Assembly (NCBI GenBank): GCA_938084685.1
Contig: CALKGE010000005.1
Span: 1 to 64,000, forward strand
Direction: 5' to 3'
Source of the DNA: an uncultured Pirellulaceae bacterium
Lineage (GTDB): Bacteria; Planctomycetota; Planctomycetia; Pirellulales; Pirellulaceae
DNA: 64,000 nt
Shown here: positions 18,878-27,385 of the stretch, one piece after another
How the letters are laid out: every line of letters starts with the position of its first letter
Position numbering within the stretch: the first letter of the stretch is position 1
The notes under the pieces: model-generated
What the model was told of the DNA's origin: nothing
Seen by the model: the letters and a program-made list of their open reading frames with translations, nothing else
Database searches by the model: none
Program-made: the position numbers and the translations under genes

Positions 18878-20548
18878 ATGAGCAAGCAATATATCTATAC
18901 GATCACTGACCTGACCAAAAAACATGGGCCACGGGAAGTCCTCAAAGAAGTCTATCTGGCATTTTACCCGGGCGCCAAAATTGGAGTGCTGGGAAGAAAT
19001 GGAGCGGGTAAAAGTACTCTGTTGCGAATCATGGCAGGCGTGGATAACGAGTTTGATGGCGAAGCCCGACTCAGTGACGGTTTTACCTGTGGTTACCTTC
19101 CTCAGGAACCGCAGCTCAATCCAGAAAAAGACGTTTGGGGAAATGTCGAAGAAGCCGTCGCACCGCGACACGCCATGCTTGATCGTTATAACCAGATCAG
19201 TGCCGAACTGGCCGAACCAATGGACGACGAGCAGATGATGAAACTCTGCGATGAAATGGCACGGCTACAGGATGAAATCGAAACATCGAATACCTGGAGT
19301 CTGGACCGGGAAATTGAGATCGCCTTTGATGTCATGAATCTGCCTCCCAGGGAAGCCGATGTCACGAAATTGTCTGGCGGAGAACGTAGACGAGTGGCAC
19401 TCTGCAAGCTTCTGCTCGAACGCCCCGACCTGCTACTGCTGGATGAACCAACGAATCATCTTGATGCCGATTCGGTCGCCTGGCTCGAGCGTCATTTGGC
19501 CGAGTACCCTGGAACCATTGTCGCCGTAACTCACGACAGGTATTTCCTGGACAATGTTGCCCAGTGGATTCTGGAGCTGGATCGTGGCAAAGCCTATCCC
19601 TTTGAAGGAAACTACACCGCCTGGCTCGAGCAGAAAGAAGCTCGGCTCAAAATCGAAGAAAAACAATCAGTCGCCAGACAAAAGACAATCGCCCGTGAAT
19701 TGGAATGGGTTCGGTCTTCGCCCAAAGCCCGTCAAAGCAAAAGCAAAGCTCGACTGACCGCCTATGATCGCATGGTGGCTGAACAATTCGAAGAACAAAT
19801 CGGCGAGTTTGAAATTCAGATTCCTCCGGGAGCTCCGCTGGGAGATCTGGTAATTGAGGCCAAAAACATTTCCAAGAGCTTCGGAGACAAGGTCCTCATA
19901 GACGACTTGTCGTTTTCTCTTCCTGCGGGTGGCATCGTGGGAGTGATCGGTCCTAACGGAGCAGGCAAGACGACGCTCTTTCGTATGCTCACAGGACAGG
20001 ACACTCCGGATGCTGGTGAGCTGCGAGTCGGTCCCACTGTAGAAATGGGATATGTCGACCAGAGCCGGGATGATCTGGATGCCAATTCAACCGTCTATGA
20101 AGAAATCTCCGGAGGATATGAACATCTGGAAATGGGCGGGCGGCGGATTAATTCCCGCGGCTACGTATCGCGATTTAACTTCAAGGGTCCTGATCAGGAA
20201 AAGAAAGTAGGGACGCTGTCCGGAGGGGAACGGAACCGGGTTCACCTGGCAAAACTGCTGCGACAAGGCTCCAATGTTCTGTTGCTCGACGAACCGACCA
20301 ATGATCTGGATGTCGATACTCTCCGCGCATTGGAAGAAGCGATACAGAATTATGTTGGTTGTGTGGTCGTCACCAGTCACGACCGCTGGTTTTTAGACCG
20401 ACTGGCCACGCATATTCTGGCCTTTGAAGGAGACGGATATGTCCATTGGTGCGAAGGTAACTACGAAACGTACGAACGCCAACGGCGAGAACGACTAGGG
20501 ATCAATCCGGACGAACCTCGACGGTTCAAATACAAGAAGCTGGTCTGA
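18878..20548 (+). CDS. ettA: ABC-F protein EttA (energy-dependent translational throttle)
   Basis: EttA binds the ribosomal E site and couples the ATP/ADP state to the first peptide bonds. The 556-residue protein has two ABC domains and no membrane segment. Walker A motifs are GRNGAGKSTLL (~residue 38) and GPNGAGKTTLF (~residue 355). LSGGERRRVALCKLL and LSGGERNRVHLAKLL are the signatures, and LLLDEPTNHLDADSV and LLLDEPTNDLDVDTL the Walker B boxes. The linker between domains is rich in Lys, Glu and Arg. Length and the N-terminal IYTITDLTKKHG fit EttA rather than the resistance-type ABC-F proteins. Confidence 0.93.
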   Translation: MSKQYIYTITDLTKKHGPREVLKEVYLAFYPGAKIGVLGRNGAGKSTLLRIMAGVDNEFDGEARLSDGFTCGYLPQEPQLNPEKDVWGNVEEAVAPRHAMLDRYNQISAELAEPMDDEQMMKLCDEMARLQDEIETSNTWSLDREIEIAFDVMNLPPREADVTKLSGGERRRVALCKLLLERPDLLLLDEPTNHLDADSVAWLERHLAEYPGTIVAVTHDRYFLDNVAQWILELDRGKAYPFEGNYTAWLEQKEARLKIEEKQSVARQKTIARELEWVRSSPKARQSKSKARLTAYDRMVAEQFEEQIGEFEIQIPPGAPLGDLVIEAKNISKSFGDKVLIDDLSFSLPAGGIVGVIGPNGAGKTTLFRMLTGQDTPDAGELRVGPTVEMGYVDQSRDDLDANSTVYEEISGGYEHLEMGGRRINSRGYVSRFNFKGPDQEKKVGTLSGGERNRVHLAKLLRQGSNVLLLDEPTNDLDVDTLRALEEAIQNYVGCVVVTSHDRWFLDRLATHILAFEGDGYVHWCEGNYETYERQRRERLGINPDEPRRFKYKKLV

Positions 20549-20683
20549 ACGGTCTTTCGTGATGTCACTCAACTCAATTCTCTGACTCCCGAAAAAACTC
20601 TGACTTGACGATCGCCGCTATTCATACAATATTCATTGATATACACGACTGTCCTCGAACTATTACCATAAGGAACAAACGAC

Positions 20684-20821
20684 GTGACAATTCTGCGAGT
20701 TGGTTCGACACCTAAATACGCATCCAATTTCGATAAGGCTTTTGGAGGCAAGAAGAAAAGCTCCTCCAAAGCCACTGCCAGGAAGAAAACAACAAAAAAG
20801 AAAGCTTCTAAAAAGAAGTAA
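20684..20821 (+). CDS. 45-residue lysine-rich small basic protein
   Basis: A GTG at 20684 with AAGGA nine bases upstream opens a 45-residue frame. The first ~20 residues (MTILRVGSTPKYASNFDKAF) look like a folded or conserved head. The rest is Lys/Ser/Ala-rich (KKKSSSKATARKKTTKKK), like histone-H1-type or ribosomal-protein tails. It probably binds RNA or DNA. The SelW-like selenoprotein gene begins 25 bases after its stop on the same strand, so they likely share a transcript. Nothing else identifies the function. Confidence 0.7.
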   Translation: MTILRVGSTPKYASNFDKAFGGKKKSSSKATARKKTTKKKASKKK

Positions 20822-20846
20822 ACATTAATAGACCTGAGAGGTAATT

Positions 20847-21086
20847 GTGAATATCCACATACGATACTGCAGTAGCTGAAACTACGAACCCAAAGCCGTC
20901 AGTTTGGCGGCCAAATTACTTGTTCAATTCAAACGTCAGATCAGTGGACTCGAGCTCGAGCCAAGCATGGGTGGCTGTTTCGAAGTCACGGTTGGAGACG
21001 AATTGATCTATTCAAAACTGGAAACAGGAATCTTTCCTGAAGAGGACGAGATTGCCAACCAAGTCGGACAACGACTCCTTAGCTAG
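20847..21086 (+). CDS. SelW/Rdx-family selenoprotein with in-frame UGA (Sec11)
   Basis: Read straight through one TGA (20877-20879), this frame gives a 79-residue thioredoxin-like protein of the SelT/SelW/SelH (Rdx) type. The N-terminal strand IRYC is followed by the redox motif C8-S-S-U11, then NYEPKA, matching the C-x-x-U of SelW (YCGAUGYK in mammals). After it come a helix, an ELEP strand, a GGCFEV turn-and-strand and DELIYSK, all in SelW order and spacing. GAGAGG precedes the GTG start; TAG ends it. If UGA were a stop the product would be 10 residues. tRNA-Sec, SelB and SelA lie nearby. It is probably a thiol-selenol oxidoreductase of unknown substrate. Confidence 0.88.
20877..20910 (+). 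promoter_or_regulatory. UGA(Sec) codon and candidate bacterial SECIS hairpin
   Basis: Eighteen bases after the UGA a small hairpin can form: GCC (20895-20897) with GGC (20906-20908), extended by CC with GG around an AAA bulge. Its apical loop starts with GU, as expected of SECIS loops bound by SelB. An alternative fold pairs CCAAA with TTTGG. Both are short, so the exact structure is uncertain. Confidence 0.55.
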
Positions 21087-21116
21087 CCTGTTTCAAAACG
21101 TAATCACCAGCAAAAC

Positions 21117-21155
21117 AAAAAGGCTTGCGGATCCCTTTGATCTGCAAGCCTTTTA
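21117..21155. terminator. Bidirectional intrinsic terminator
   Basis: A 13-bp stem (AGGCTTGCGGATC with GATCTGCAAGCCT, one G-U) with loop CCTTT is flanked by AAAA and TTTT. It sits 30 bases after the selenoprotein stop and separates it from the convergent efpL gene. Confidence 0.9.
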
Positions 21156-21185
21156 CTTTGTCTGACCAGTAGCAACTCTGACAGC

Positions 21186-21752
21186 TCAGTTCGCTCGCCC
21201 CAGGAATTCATTGGTCCTGGTGTCTACTTTGACAATTTCTCCCTCTTTCAGATACTCTGGTACCTGAATTTGCGCGCCGGAAGCAAGCGTCGCAGGTTTG
21301 GTCCGGCCGGTAGCTGAATTTCCCTTGGCCCCGGGATCTGTCTGAGTAATCTCCAACTCCACTGTAGGAGGAATCTGAATTCCGACACACTGATCGTTAT
21401 AGATCAGTGCCAGGATACCTTCCATTGCTTCAGTAACGTATTGCATTTCCTGCTGGACATCCTCGGCAGCAATCGAATACTGGTTGTAATCTGCAGAATC
21501 CAGAAAGTGAATATCGGTACCGTCCGAATACATCAACGTCACAGCACGTCGCTCGAAATCTGCTTCCTCCAGGGACTCCCCCCCTTTAAGCGTGATATCC
21601 ACCTTCTGCTTGGTAACCAGATTACGTCCGCGAAACTTGTACAATGTCGCCGCTCCCCGCGCCGACGGAGTTTGCACGCTCACTCCTTCAATAAGTGTCG
21701 GAGCATCCAGATAGTTAACGACCGCTCCGTTTTTAATCTCTTTAGCCTGCAT
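21186..21752 (-). CDS. efpL: Elongation factor P-like protein EfpL (YeiP)
   Basis: EfpL is a paralogue of EF-P that relieves ribosome stalling at certain proline-containing motifs. The 188-residue protein has the three-barrel length of EF-P. Its domain I loop reads SARGAATLYKF, the Arg-bearing tip of the YeiP/EfpL group, and not the Lys-bearing loop of canonical EF-P. The C-terminus VQVPEYL-type sequence (QIQVPEYLKEGEIVKVDTR) and KGNSATGRTKPAT also match YeiP. A canonical efp is not in the window. It starts at an ATG and is followed by a shared terminator. Confidence 0.87.
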   Translation of the reverse strand: MQAKEIKNGAVVNYLDAPTLIEGVSVQTPSARGAATLYKFRGRNLVTKQKVDITLKGGESLEEADFERRAVTLMYSDGTDIHFLDSADYNQYSIAAEDVQQEMQYVTEAMEGILALIYNDQCVGIQIPPTVELEITQTDPGAKGNSATGRTKPATLASGAQIQVPEYLKEGEIVKVDTRTNEFLGRAN

Positions 21753-21783
21753 TCAAAATAGACTCCTGTTTCACTGAACACTG

Positions 21784-21813
21784 AAATAATGGGCCTGGAA
21801 ATAATGGGCCTGG
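21784..21813. repeat. 15-bp perfect tandem duplication
   Basis: AAATAATGGGCCTGG occurs twice head to tail in the short space between efpL and the next gene on the same strand. Confidence 0.9.
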
Positions 21814-21828
21814 ACAAGCACGGCAGCA

Positions 21829-22314
21829 TTAAACAAAAGTGCCTGACCCCGGGTCAACAGCAACTCCATCCACCAACCGGGCCAGCGCTTCAGCTACGCC
21901 GAGCAGTGCTCCTGGATCCAGGAACTCTTCGTCATCTTCTTCGCTCATCGACGCTGAAAGCTGTTCAAAATGAAGAATATCCAGTCTGGCATTACACGAA
22001 TTTAATCGAACCAGATCCTCTTCCTGCCCTGGCAGCAAATCCTCCGGAGAAATCTCGGTCTTTAGCTCCTCCAGTTGTTCCAGTGCTTCTTCGCCGTCGA
22101 CGTAAACAATGTCCAATCCCACGCAATCAATCGGATTTGTGACGGTCAAGGATTCGATCAGGCCATCTGCTGATACATTGGTTTGTTCAGAATCGAATTT
22201 ACCGACCCTCGCTAACGCCTTTTCCACGTCTGTAACCGACGGTCGATTGGCTTGTTCGAACAGCACCATGAACGTTTCTCGCCAACGAAAGAGGGGATCG
22301 CCAAATAGTGACAT
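21829..22314 (-). CDS. Acidic protein of unknown function
   Basis: The 161-residue protein is strongly acidic, with many Glu, Asp and Leu in the second half and no signal peptide or membrane segment. The N-terminus (SLFGDPLFRWRETFMVLF) is aromatic-rich and looks conserved. No domain is recognised. It lies between proC and efpL on the same strand, 16 bases from proC, so it is likely co-transcribed with them. Confidence 0.65.
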   Translation of the reverse strand: MSLFGDPLFRWRETFMVLFEQANRPSVTDVEKALARVGKFDSEQTNVSADGLIESLTVTNPIDCVGLDIVYVDGEEALEQLEELKTEISPEDLLPGQEEDLVRLNSCNARLDILHFEQLSASMSEEDDEEFLDPGALLGVAEALARLVDGVAVDPGSGTFV

Positions 22315-22330
22315 TTCGTTTTCCTTTTTC

Positions 22331-23137
22331 TTAACCTAGTTCACGTGAACGTTCGGTAGCAGCTTGTACTGCGGCCATCATCGCGCCAGATACGCCACGA
22401 TCTTTCATAACCCGCAGCCCGGCAATGGTTGTTCCGCCGGGGCTGGTAACCTGATCTTTAAGAGTGCCAGGGTGCAGGTCAGTTTCCAGCACCATTTCTG
22501 CAGCTCCCTTGACTGTCTGAGCTGCCAAGCGTGTGGCAATATCTCGAGGTAGCCCCATAGCCACACCGCCGTCACTCAACGCTTCAATAATGTTGTAGAC
22601 ATAGGCTGGTCCCGAACCACTTAAACCCGTTACCGCATCCAGATGACTCTCAGCCAATTGAAATGCGATTCCGGTCGCGTCTAACAGACGCCCCAGCAGG
22701 TCGCAATCCTGTGAATTAGCACCCTCGGCTGGGCTGTACACGGCAGCCGATGCTCCTACCAGACAGGGAGTGTTCGGCATCACACGAATAATACGGTTTG
22801 AACCCAGCACGTTTGCCAGCGTTGCCAAAGAAACACCCGCAGCAATTGAGACTACCAGGATATTTTCATCGATCGAATCGGCTATTTCAGACAACACAAG
22901 CGGCATCACCTGCGGCTTGACCGCCAGAAAGACGATCTCAGATTGAGCGATCACCTGCTCGGCAGAATCCAATGCTTCGGAGTCCTTGACCCGTTCACTA
23001 AACCGGCGGCAGGACTCTTCCGATGGATCGTAAAATGATATTGCTACCGGAGCAATCGCTTGCTCAGCTGCCGTAAACCCGGAAGCTAATGCAGACGCCA
23101 TTTGGCCGGCACCAATAAATCCAATACGTTTCGACAC
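22331..23137 (-). CDS. proC: Pyrroline-5-carboxylate reductase
   Basis: ProC makes L-proline from pyrroline-5-carboxylate with NAD(P)H, the last step of proline synthesis. The 268-residue protein starts SKRIGFIGAGQMA, a Rossmann dinucleotide-binding loop, and continues with VFLAVKPQVM, VVSIAAGVS, RVMPNTPCLVGASA and VTGLSGSGPAYV, all family hallmarks. The C-terminal LKDQVTSPGGTTIAGL is the substrate-binding region. The GTG at 23137, with GAGA upstream, places the Rossmann loop at the usual position; an earlier ATG adds 16 unusual residues. Confidence 0.95.
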   Translation of the reverse strand: MSKRIGFIGAGQMASALASGFTAAEQAIAPVAISFYDPSEESCRRFSERVKDSEALDSAEQVIAQSEIVFLAVKPQVMPLVLSEIADSIDENILVVSIAAGVSLATLANVLGSNRIIRVMPNTPCLVGASAAVYSPAEGANSQDCDLLGRLLDATGIAFQLAESHLDAVTGLSGSGPAYVYNIIEALSDGGVAMGLPRDIATRLAAQTVKGAAEMVLETDLHPGTLKDQVTSPGGTTIAGLRVMKDRGVSGAMMAAVQAATERSRELG

Positions 23138-23282
23138 GATTCGTCTCTTTGCAAAAATCTGTTTACTAACCGAGTGCAAAAGCACTAACAGTTCATGCTA
23201 AGTCAAAATCTGCATTTGATAAATGCATGGAAAGGTAATCGAGCCAAGAAGAAAGCCGTATTCTGAAACGAATAAACGGTTA

Positions 23283-23753
23283 TTACCGAATGCGCGGACG
23301 ATCCAAAAACTCGGATACCGATCGACTCGGACCAACCGGCTCACGTTCCTCCTGCAAAAAGGAAGGAAACCAAAAGCGATTGGTAGTAGAATTGGACACG
23401 TTTCGGGTTTTCCGTGATCCGGTCGGCGGAGGTAAAGGCTGAGCTGATGTGGAGGATTTGAACGGATTAAGGTAGTTAACCGCTTTTCCCAACGCATTCA
23501 TGTTGCGACGATGAGTCCGGGCAAGATCCCCTGGGATGTCACGAATATCAGGTAATTCCACCCAGTCAGGAACCAGATCGACCTCCGGCATCTTTATCGT
23601 GGCCCACTCCGGCCACTTAGGAGCCGGTAATGCATTAAATGGATTCAAACGTGTCCACGTATCGTCAGCACGTATCGCCGAAGTGGATAGCAACAGCCAG
23701 AATACGCCAAGCGTTACGGCGATGAAAAACGATGGCCGGGAATTACTTTTCAT
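23283..23753 (-). CDS. Secreted Pro-rich protein of unknown function
   Basis: The 156-residue protein has a signal peptide (residues ~1-29, ending SAIRADD). The mature part contains repeated Trp-Pro and Asp-rich turns (WPEWATIKMPEVDLVPDWVELPDIRDIPG) and a basic Ser/Pro tail. No domain is recognised. It is on the strand opposite to selB, with ~120 bp between them for both promoters. Confidence 0.6.
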   Translation of the reverse strand: MKSNSRPSFFIAVTLGVFWLLLSTSAIRADDTWTRLNPFNALPAPKWPEWATIKMPEVDLVPDWVELPDIRDIPGDLARTHRRNMNALGKAVNYLNPFKSSTSAQPLPPPTGSRKTRNVSNSTTNRFWFPSFLQEEREPVGPSRSVSEFLDRPRIR

Positions 23754-23873
23754 GAGTCGACGGGCTGAATTCAGATGTACTGTATCTAGTCAGGTAAATG
23801 GCGATGCAACAGAGTCCGAACTGTCGCAGAAACGGTGATTCATGTCCATACCGATAGCAGCTAGAATGGACGT

Positions 23874-25841
23874 ATGAACGATACCCTCCCAGATAACGCG
23901 TCTGAAACCAATGATGTAAACCGCCTGATTCCACTGATCCTTGGAACCGCTGGCCATATCGACCACGGAAAAACGGCGCTCATCCAGGCTTTAACCGGAA
24001 CGAACACCGATCGTCTCCCGGAAGAAAAGAAACGTGGTATTACCATCGAGCCAGGGTTTGCACAGCTGATACTTCCTCCCTACAAACTTGGTATCGTTGA
24101 CGTTCCTGGCCACGAACGGTTCGTCCGTAATATGCTCTCGGGAGCGACAGGAATGGATCTGGTCATGCTGGTGGTGGCGGCAGACGACTCGATCAAACCC
24201 CAAACTCTGGAACACCTGGACATCCTCAGGTATCTGGATGTAAAAGCTGGTGTCATTGCTATCACCAAATGCGATCTGGTAGACGAAGAACTGCTCGAAT
24301 TGGTCGAAGAGGAAATCCGGGAAGCATGTGCCGGAACGTTTTTTGAAAATGCTCCCTGTATTCACACAAGCTCAGAAACCATGCAGGGGATAGCGCAACT
24401 TAAAGCGGCTATTCTCCAACAGGCCGAGACGATTCGGGAAAGTCTTCCTGATGTGGACAATGCTCCTTTCCGACTGGCCATTGATCGCTGCTTCACCGTA
24501 GAAGGGCATGGCACCGTCGTTACCGGCAGCGTAACCAGCGGCCGGCTCAGGCTGGAGGACCAGGTCGTGCTTCAGCCCGGCAACCATGAGGTTCGGCTAC
24601 GAAGCCTGCAAAACCACGATCGCTCCGTAACCACGGTGGAACGAGGAGAACGGGCCGCCATCAATCTGGCTGGCATCCACCCTGATCAGATTCATAAAGG
24701 AATGGAACTTGCCTCGAAAGACTACCTGACTCCCCAAATACTGTTGACCGTAGATATCACTGCCTCTCCCAATTCACGATTTCCACTCAAGAACCATATG
24801 CCGGTTCGGCTCCATCTGGGGACAGCCAATTATCTGGCAACACTGAAGTTGCTTGAGCAGGATGAACTCCTGCCGGGCGAGCAGGGGATAGGACAGATCA
24901 TCACAGAGACTCCTGTGGTCTGCAGCTGGAACCAGCCATTCGTGTTACGTATGGAATCTCCTGCCGTCACCATCGCGGGAGGTCGTATACTGGACCCTGC
25001 GGCTCAAAGAATCGCTTTCCAGGACCAGCAACAACTCGAATTTGTCAAAAGCCTGATGAGTGGAAACGATGAGTTGGCCAGGATTGAAGCTGCTATTGGC
25101 GTGCGTGCATTCGAAAATCCAACGTCCACCGATTTGACTCGTATGACCGGAGTCGATAATCCAAAACCTCACATTCAGAAACTCATCCAGCAGGAATCTG
25201 TTCTGGAAGTGGAACTCAGTAGTTCCTCGTCACAATTAGTCCATGTCAGGACTCTGGAATCTGCCAGGAAACATGTTGAGCGCGTTCTCAACAAACTTCA
25301 TGACGAAAACCCACTGAGCATTAATTTTGATCTTCTCGCTGTACGAGAACGACTCCGCTTTCTGGCAGTGGACGCCGTACTCACCCGAGTTTTCTCGATT
25401 CTTCAGAAACAGGGACTGGTTCAGGTTTCCAGAGGCCGTATTGGTTTGAAAGAACGCGGCCCCAAACTCACCAAAAATGAAACCCGTCTGCTGGAACAAC
25501 TCCAAAACAAATTGTTGGAAACGGGACTCAACGCACCTCTGGTCAAAGAACTGGAGCAGCAGGCCGATAAACAAGCAGGGGCCGTCCTGCAGCTTTTGAA
25601 AATCGCCGAGTCCGGTGGTCTGATCACCAGGATCTCCGAACAACTCTATCTTGCCACCGAGACACTTCGGAATGTACAGCAGCAACTGACAAGTTTCATG
25701 TCAGCTAAAGAGGGCAAAACGATGGCAGACATCCGTGACGCTCTGGGAACTACTCGAAAATATGCCGTTCCGCTGTGCGAATATCTGGATCGTACCGGTT
25801 TTACCATCCGCAATGGGGACCTTCGATTTCTGGCCGACTGA
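23874..25841 (+). CDS. selB: Selenocysteine-specific elongation factor SelB
   Basis: SelB is the GTPase that carries Sec-tRNA to the ribosome and binds the SECIS hairpin. The 655-residue protein has the EF-Tu-like G domain first ([40 protein letters not shown]), then two beta-barrel domains, then a ~300-residue C-terminal extension of winged-helix character. That extension, seen at KVARGI-free segments such as [18 protein letters not shown] and [15 protein letters not shown], sets SelB apart from EF-Tu. selA follows 56 bases downstream. Confidence 0.95.
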   Translation: MNDTLPDNASETNDVNRLIPLILGTAGHIDHGKTALIQALTGTNTDRLPEEKKRGITIEPGFAQLILPPYKLGIVDVPGHERFVRNMLSGATGMDLVMLVVAADDSIKPQTLEHLDILRYLDVKAGVIAITKCDLVDEELLELVEEEIREACAGTFFENAPCIHTSSETMQGIAQLKAAILQQAETIRESLPDVDNAPFRLAIDRCFTVEGHGTVVTGSVTSGRLRLEDQVVLQPGNHEVRLRSLQNHDRSVTTVERGERAAINLAGIHPDQIHKGMELASKDYLTPQILLTVDITASPNSRFPLKNHMPVRLHLGTANYLATLKLLEQDELLPGEQGIGQIITETPVVCSWNQPFVLRMESPAVTIAGGRILDPAAQRIAFQDQQQLEFVKSLMSGNDELARIEAAIGVRAFENPTSTDLTRMTGVDNPKPHIQKLIQQESVLEVELSSSSSQLVHVRTLESARKHVERVLNKLHDENPLSINFDLLAVRERLRFLAVDAVLTRVFSILQKQGLVQVSRGRIGLKERGPKLTKNETRLLEQLQNKLLETGLNAPLVKELEQQADKQAGAVLQLLKIAESGGLITRISEQLYLATETLRNVQQQLTSFMSAKEGKTMADIRDALGTTRKYAVPLCEYLDRTGFTIRNGDLRFLAD

Positions 25842-25897
25842 TTCCTCTTGTCGATCGCCCGACTGGTATTGATGATGGAAGGCAGGTAAGTAGTTAG

Positions 25898-27271
25898 ATG
25901 AATGACCTATTGAGAAACATACCGTCTGTCACGGAGTTACTGGATGCTCCTGCAATCCAGCAGCTACTTGTATCAGTTCATCAGGACGTCGTGGTGTCTG
26001 CAGCCCGGGAAGCTCTGGATCTTTTGCGGAGCGAGATTCTGGCTCACAATACGCACGAAATCGATATGGCGGCATTGGAGACATCCATCATTGCCAAAGT
26101 GAATCAGGTATTCCAGTCACCATTGCAAAGCTGTATCAATGCTACCGGAATTATTCTGCATACCGGACTCGGACGCGCTCCTTTGGCAAGCGAAGCGGTT
26201 CAGGCCATGGCCGAAGCAGGGCAGGGATATTCCAGCGTGGAAATTAATTTGGCGACAGGCAAGCGTTCTCAACGCGTCGATGCTGTCGAGCAAAAGCTGT
26301 TGCGTCTCTTTGGAGGAGAAGCGGCAGCGGTGGTCAACAACAATGCAGGAGCAACCATGCTGGCGCTGGCTGCCCTTTCCGGCGGAAAAGAGACTGTTGT
26401 CTCACGAGGTGAACTGGTTGAAATCGGTGGAAGTTTTCGGATGCCCGATGTCATGAAGATGAGTCAGGCGACGTTATGCGAAGTCGGAACGACCAACAAA
26501 ACCCGGGCAGCCGATTACGAAGCAGCCATTGGTGATAATACGGCTGTGCTCATGAAAGTACACTGCAGCAATTACCAGATCACCGGTTTCAGCCAGGCGA
26601 CATCCATTGAAGAACTCGTCGAAGTGGCTTCCCGTTACGAGCATGTGTCCGTTGTGGACGATATCGGTTCTGGCGCACTTTATAACTATGCTGAATTCGG
26701 AATTGGGGACGAACCGCTACCGGCCCAAAGTTTGAAAGCCGGAGCAGATGTCGTGCTGTTCAGCGGAGATAAACTTCTGGGAGGTCCCCAGTGTGGAATC
26801 CTGATTGGCAAGAAATCGGCAGTAAACAAAATCAGCAAGCACCCTATGATGCGTGCCCTGAGACTGGACAAGACGATCCTTGCTGCACTCAATGCCACTC
26901 TGAATCTGTACCTCACTCCTGATCCAACTAAAAAAATTCCCGTTTTACAACTGCTGAGTGAACCGCTGGAAACATTACAGCAGCGAGCTGCAGAACTGGC
27001 TGAAATGTTAGCTCATCTCCCCAACCTTCGTGCGACCGCAGTAGAAGACATCACCTATTTGGGAGGTGGTAGCGTTCCAACTCAGGAGATCAAAACGTGG
27101 ACAGTCTCGGTAGATCATGAAAAACTGTCACATGATGATCTCTCGGAAGTATTAAGAACCGCCAGCACGCCAGTACTGGGGAGAATCAAGCAGGATGAAT
27201 TCCGATTAGACCTTCGTAGTGTCTTTGCCGATCAGGACAAGCAGATTTTCAAGGTCTTCAAAAGTATTTAA
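25898..27271 (+). CDS. selA: L-seryl-tRNA(Sec) selenium transferase SelA
   Basis: SelA is a PLP enzyme that converts Ser-tRNA-Sec to Sec-tRNA-Sec with selenophosphate. The 457-residue length is typical. INATGIILHTGLGRAPL is the family N-terminal motif; VNNNAGATMLAL and EIGGSFRMPD line the cofactor site. Lys292 in FSGDKLLGGPQCG is the Schiff-base lysine. It forms a two-gene unit with selB. SelD, which supplies selenophosphate, must be elsewhere in the genome. Confidence 0.96.
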   Translation: MNDLLRNIPSVTELLDAPAIQQLLVSVHQDVVVSAAREALDLLRSEILAHNTHEIDMAALETSIIAKVNQVFQSPLQSCINATGIILHTGLGRAPLASEAVQAMAEAGQGYSSVEINLATGKRSQRVDAVEQKLLRLFGGEAAAVVNNNAGATMLALAALSGGKETVVSRGELVEIGGSFRMPDVMKMSQATLCEVGTTNKTRAADYEAAIGDNTAVLMKVHCSNYQITGFSQATSIEELVEVASRYEHVSVVDDIGSGALYNYAEFGIGDEPLPAQSLKAGADVVLFSGDKLLGGPQCGILIGKKSAVNKISKHPMMRALRLDKTILAALNATLNLYLTPDPTKKIPVLQLLSEPLETLQQRAAELAEMLAHLPNLRATAVEDITYLGGGSVPTQEIKTWTVSVDHEKLSHDDLSEVLRTASTPVLGRIKQDEFRLDLRSVFADQDKQIFKVFKSI

Positions 27272-27385
27272 TCTATAGTATTCAGTCTCACTCAAACGTA
27301 CTATGAAGCTATGGAGAAACAGTTGAGTTGCCCGAAACAACTCCAGACTGTGACTTTGCACTTCAGAAATCAGTAAACTCCGTAA

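Noticed and set aside
20605-20630. Promoter TTGACG...TACAAT before the 45-residue gene
   Set aside because: The spacer is only 14 bases, too short for a normal sigma-70 promoter, so it is not listed as a feature.
20904-21086. Short TTG-started protein beginning inside the selenoprotein
   Set aside because: It lacks a ribosome site and would lose the first strand and redox motif of the Rdx fold; readthrough from 20847 explains the sequence better.
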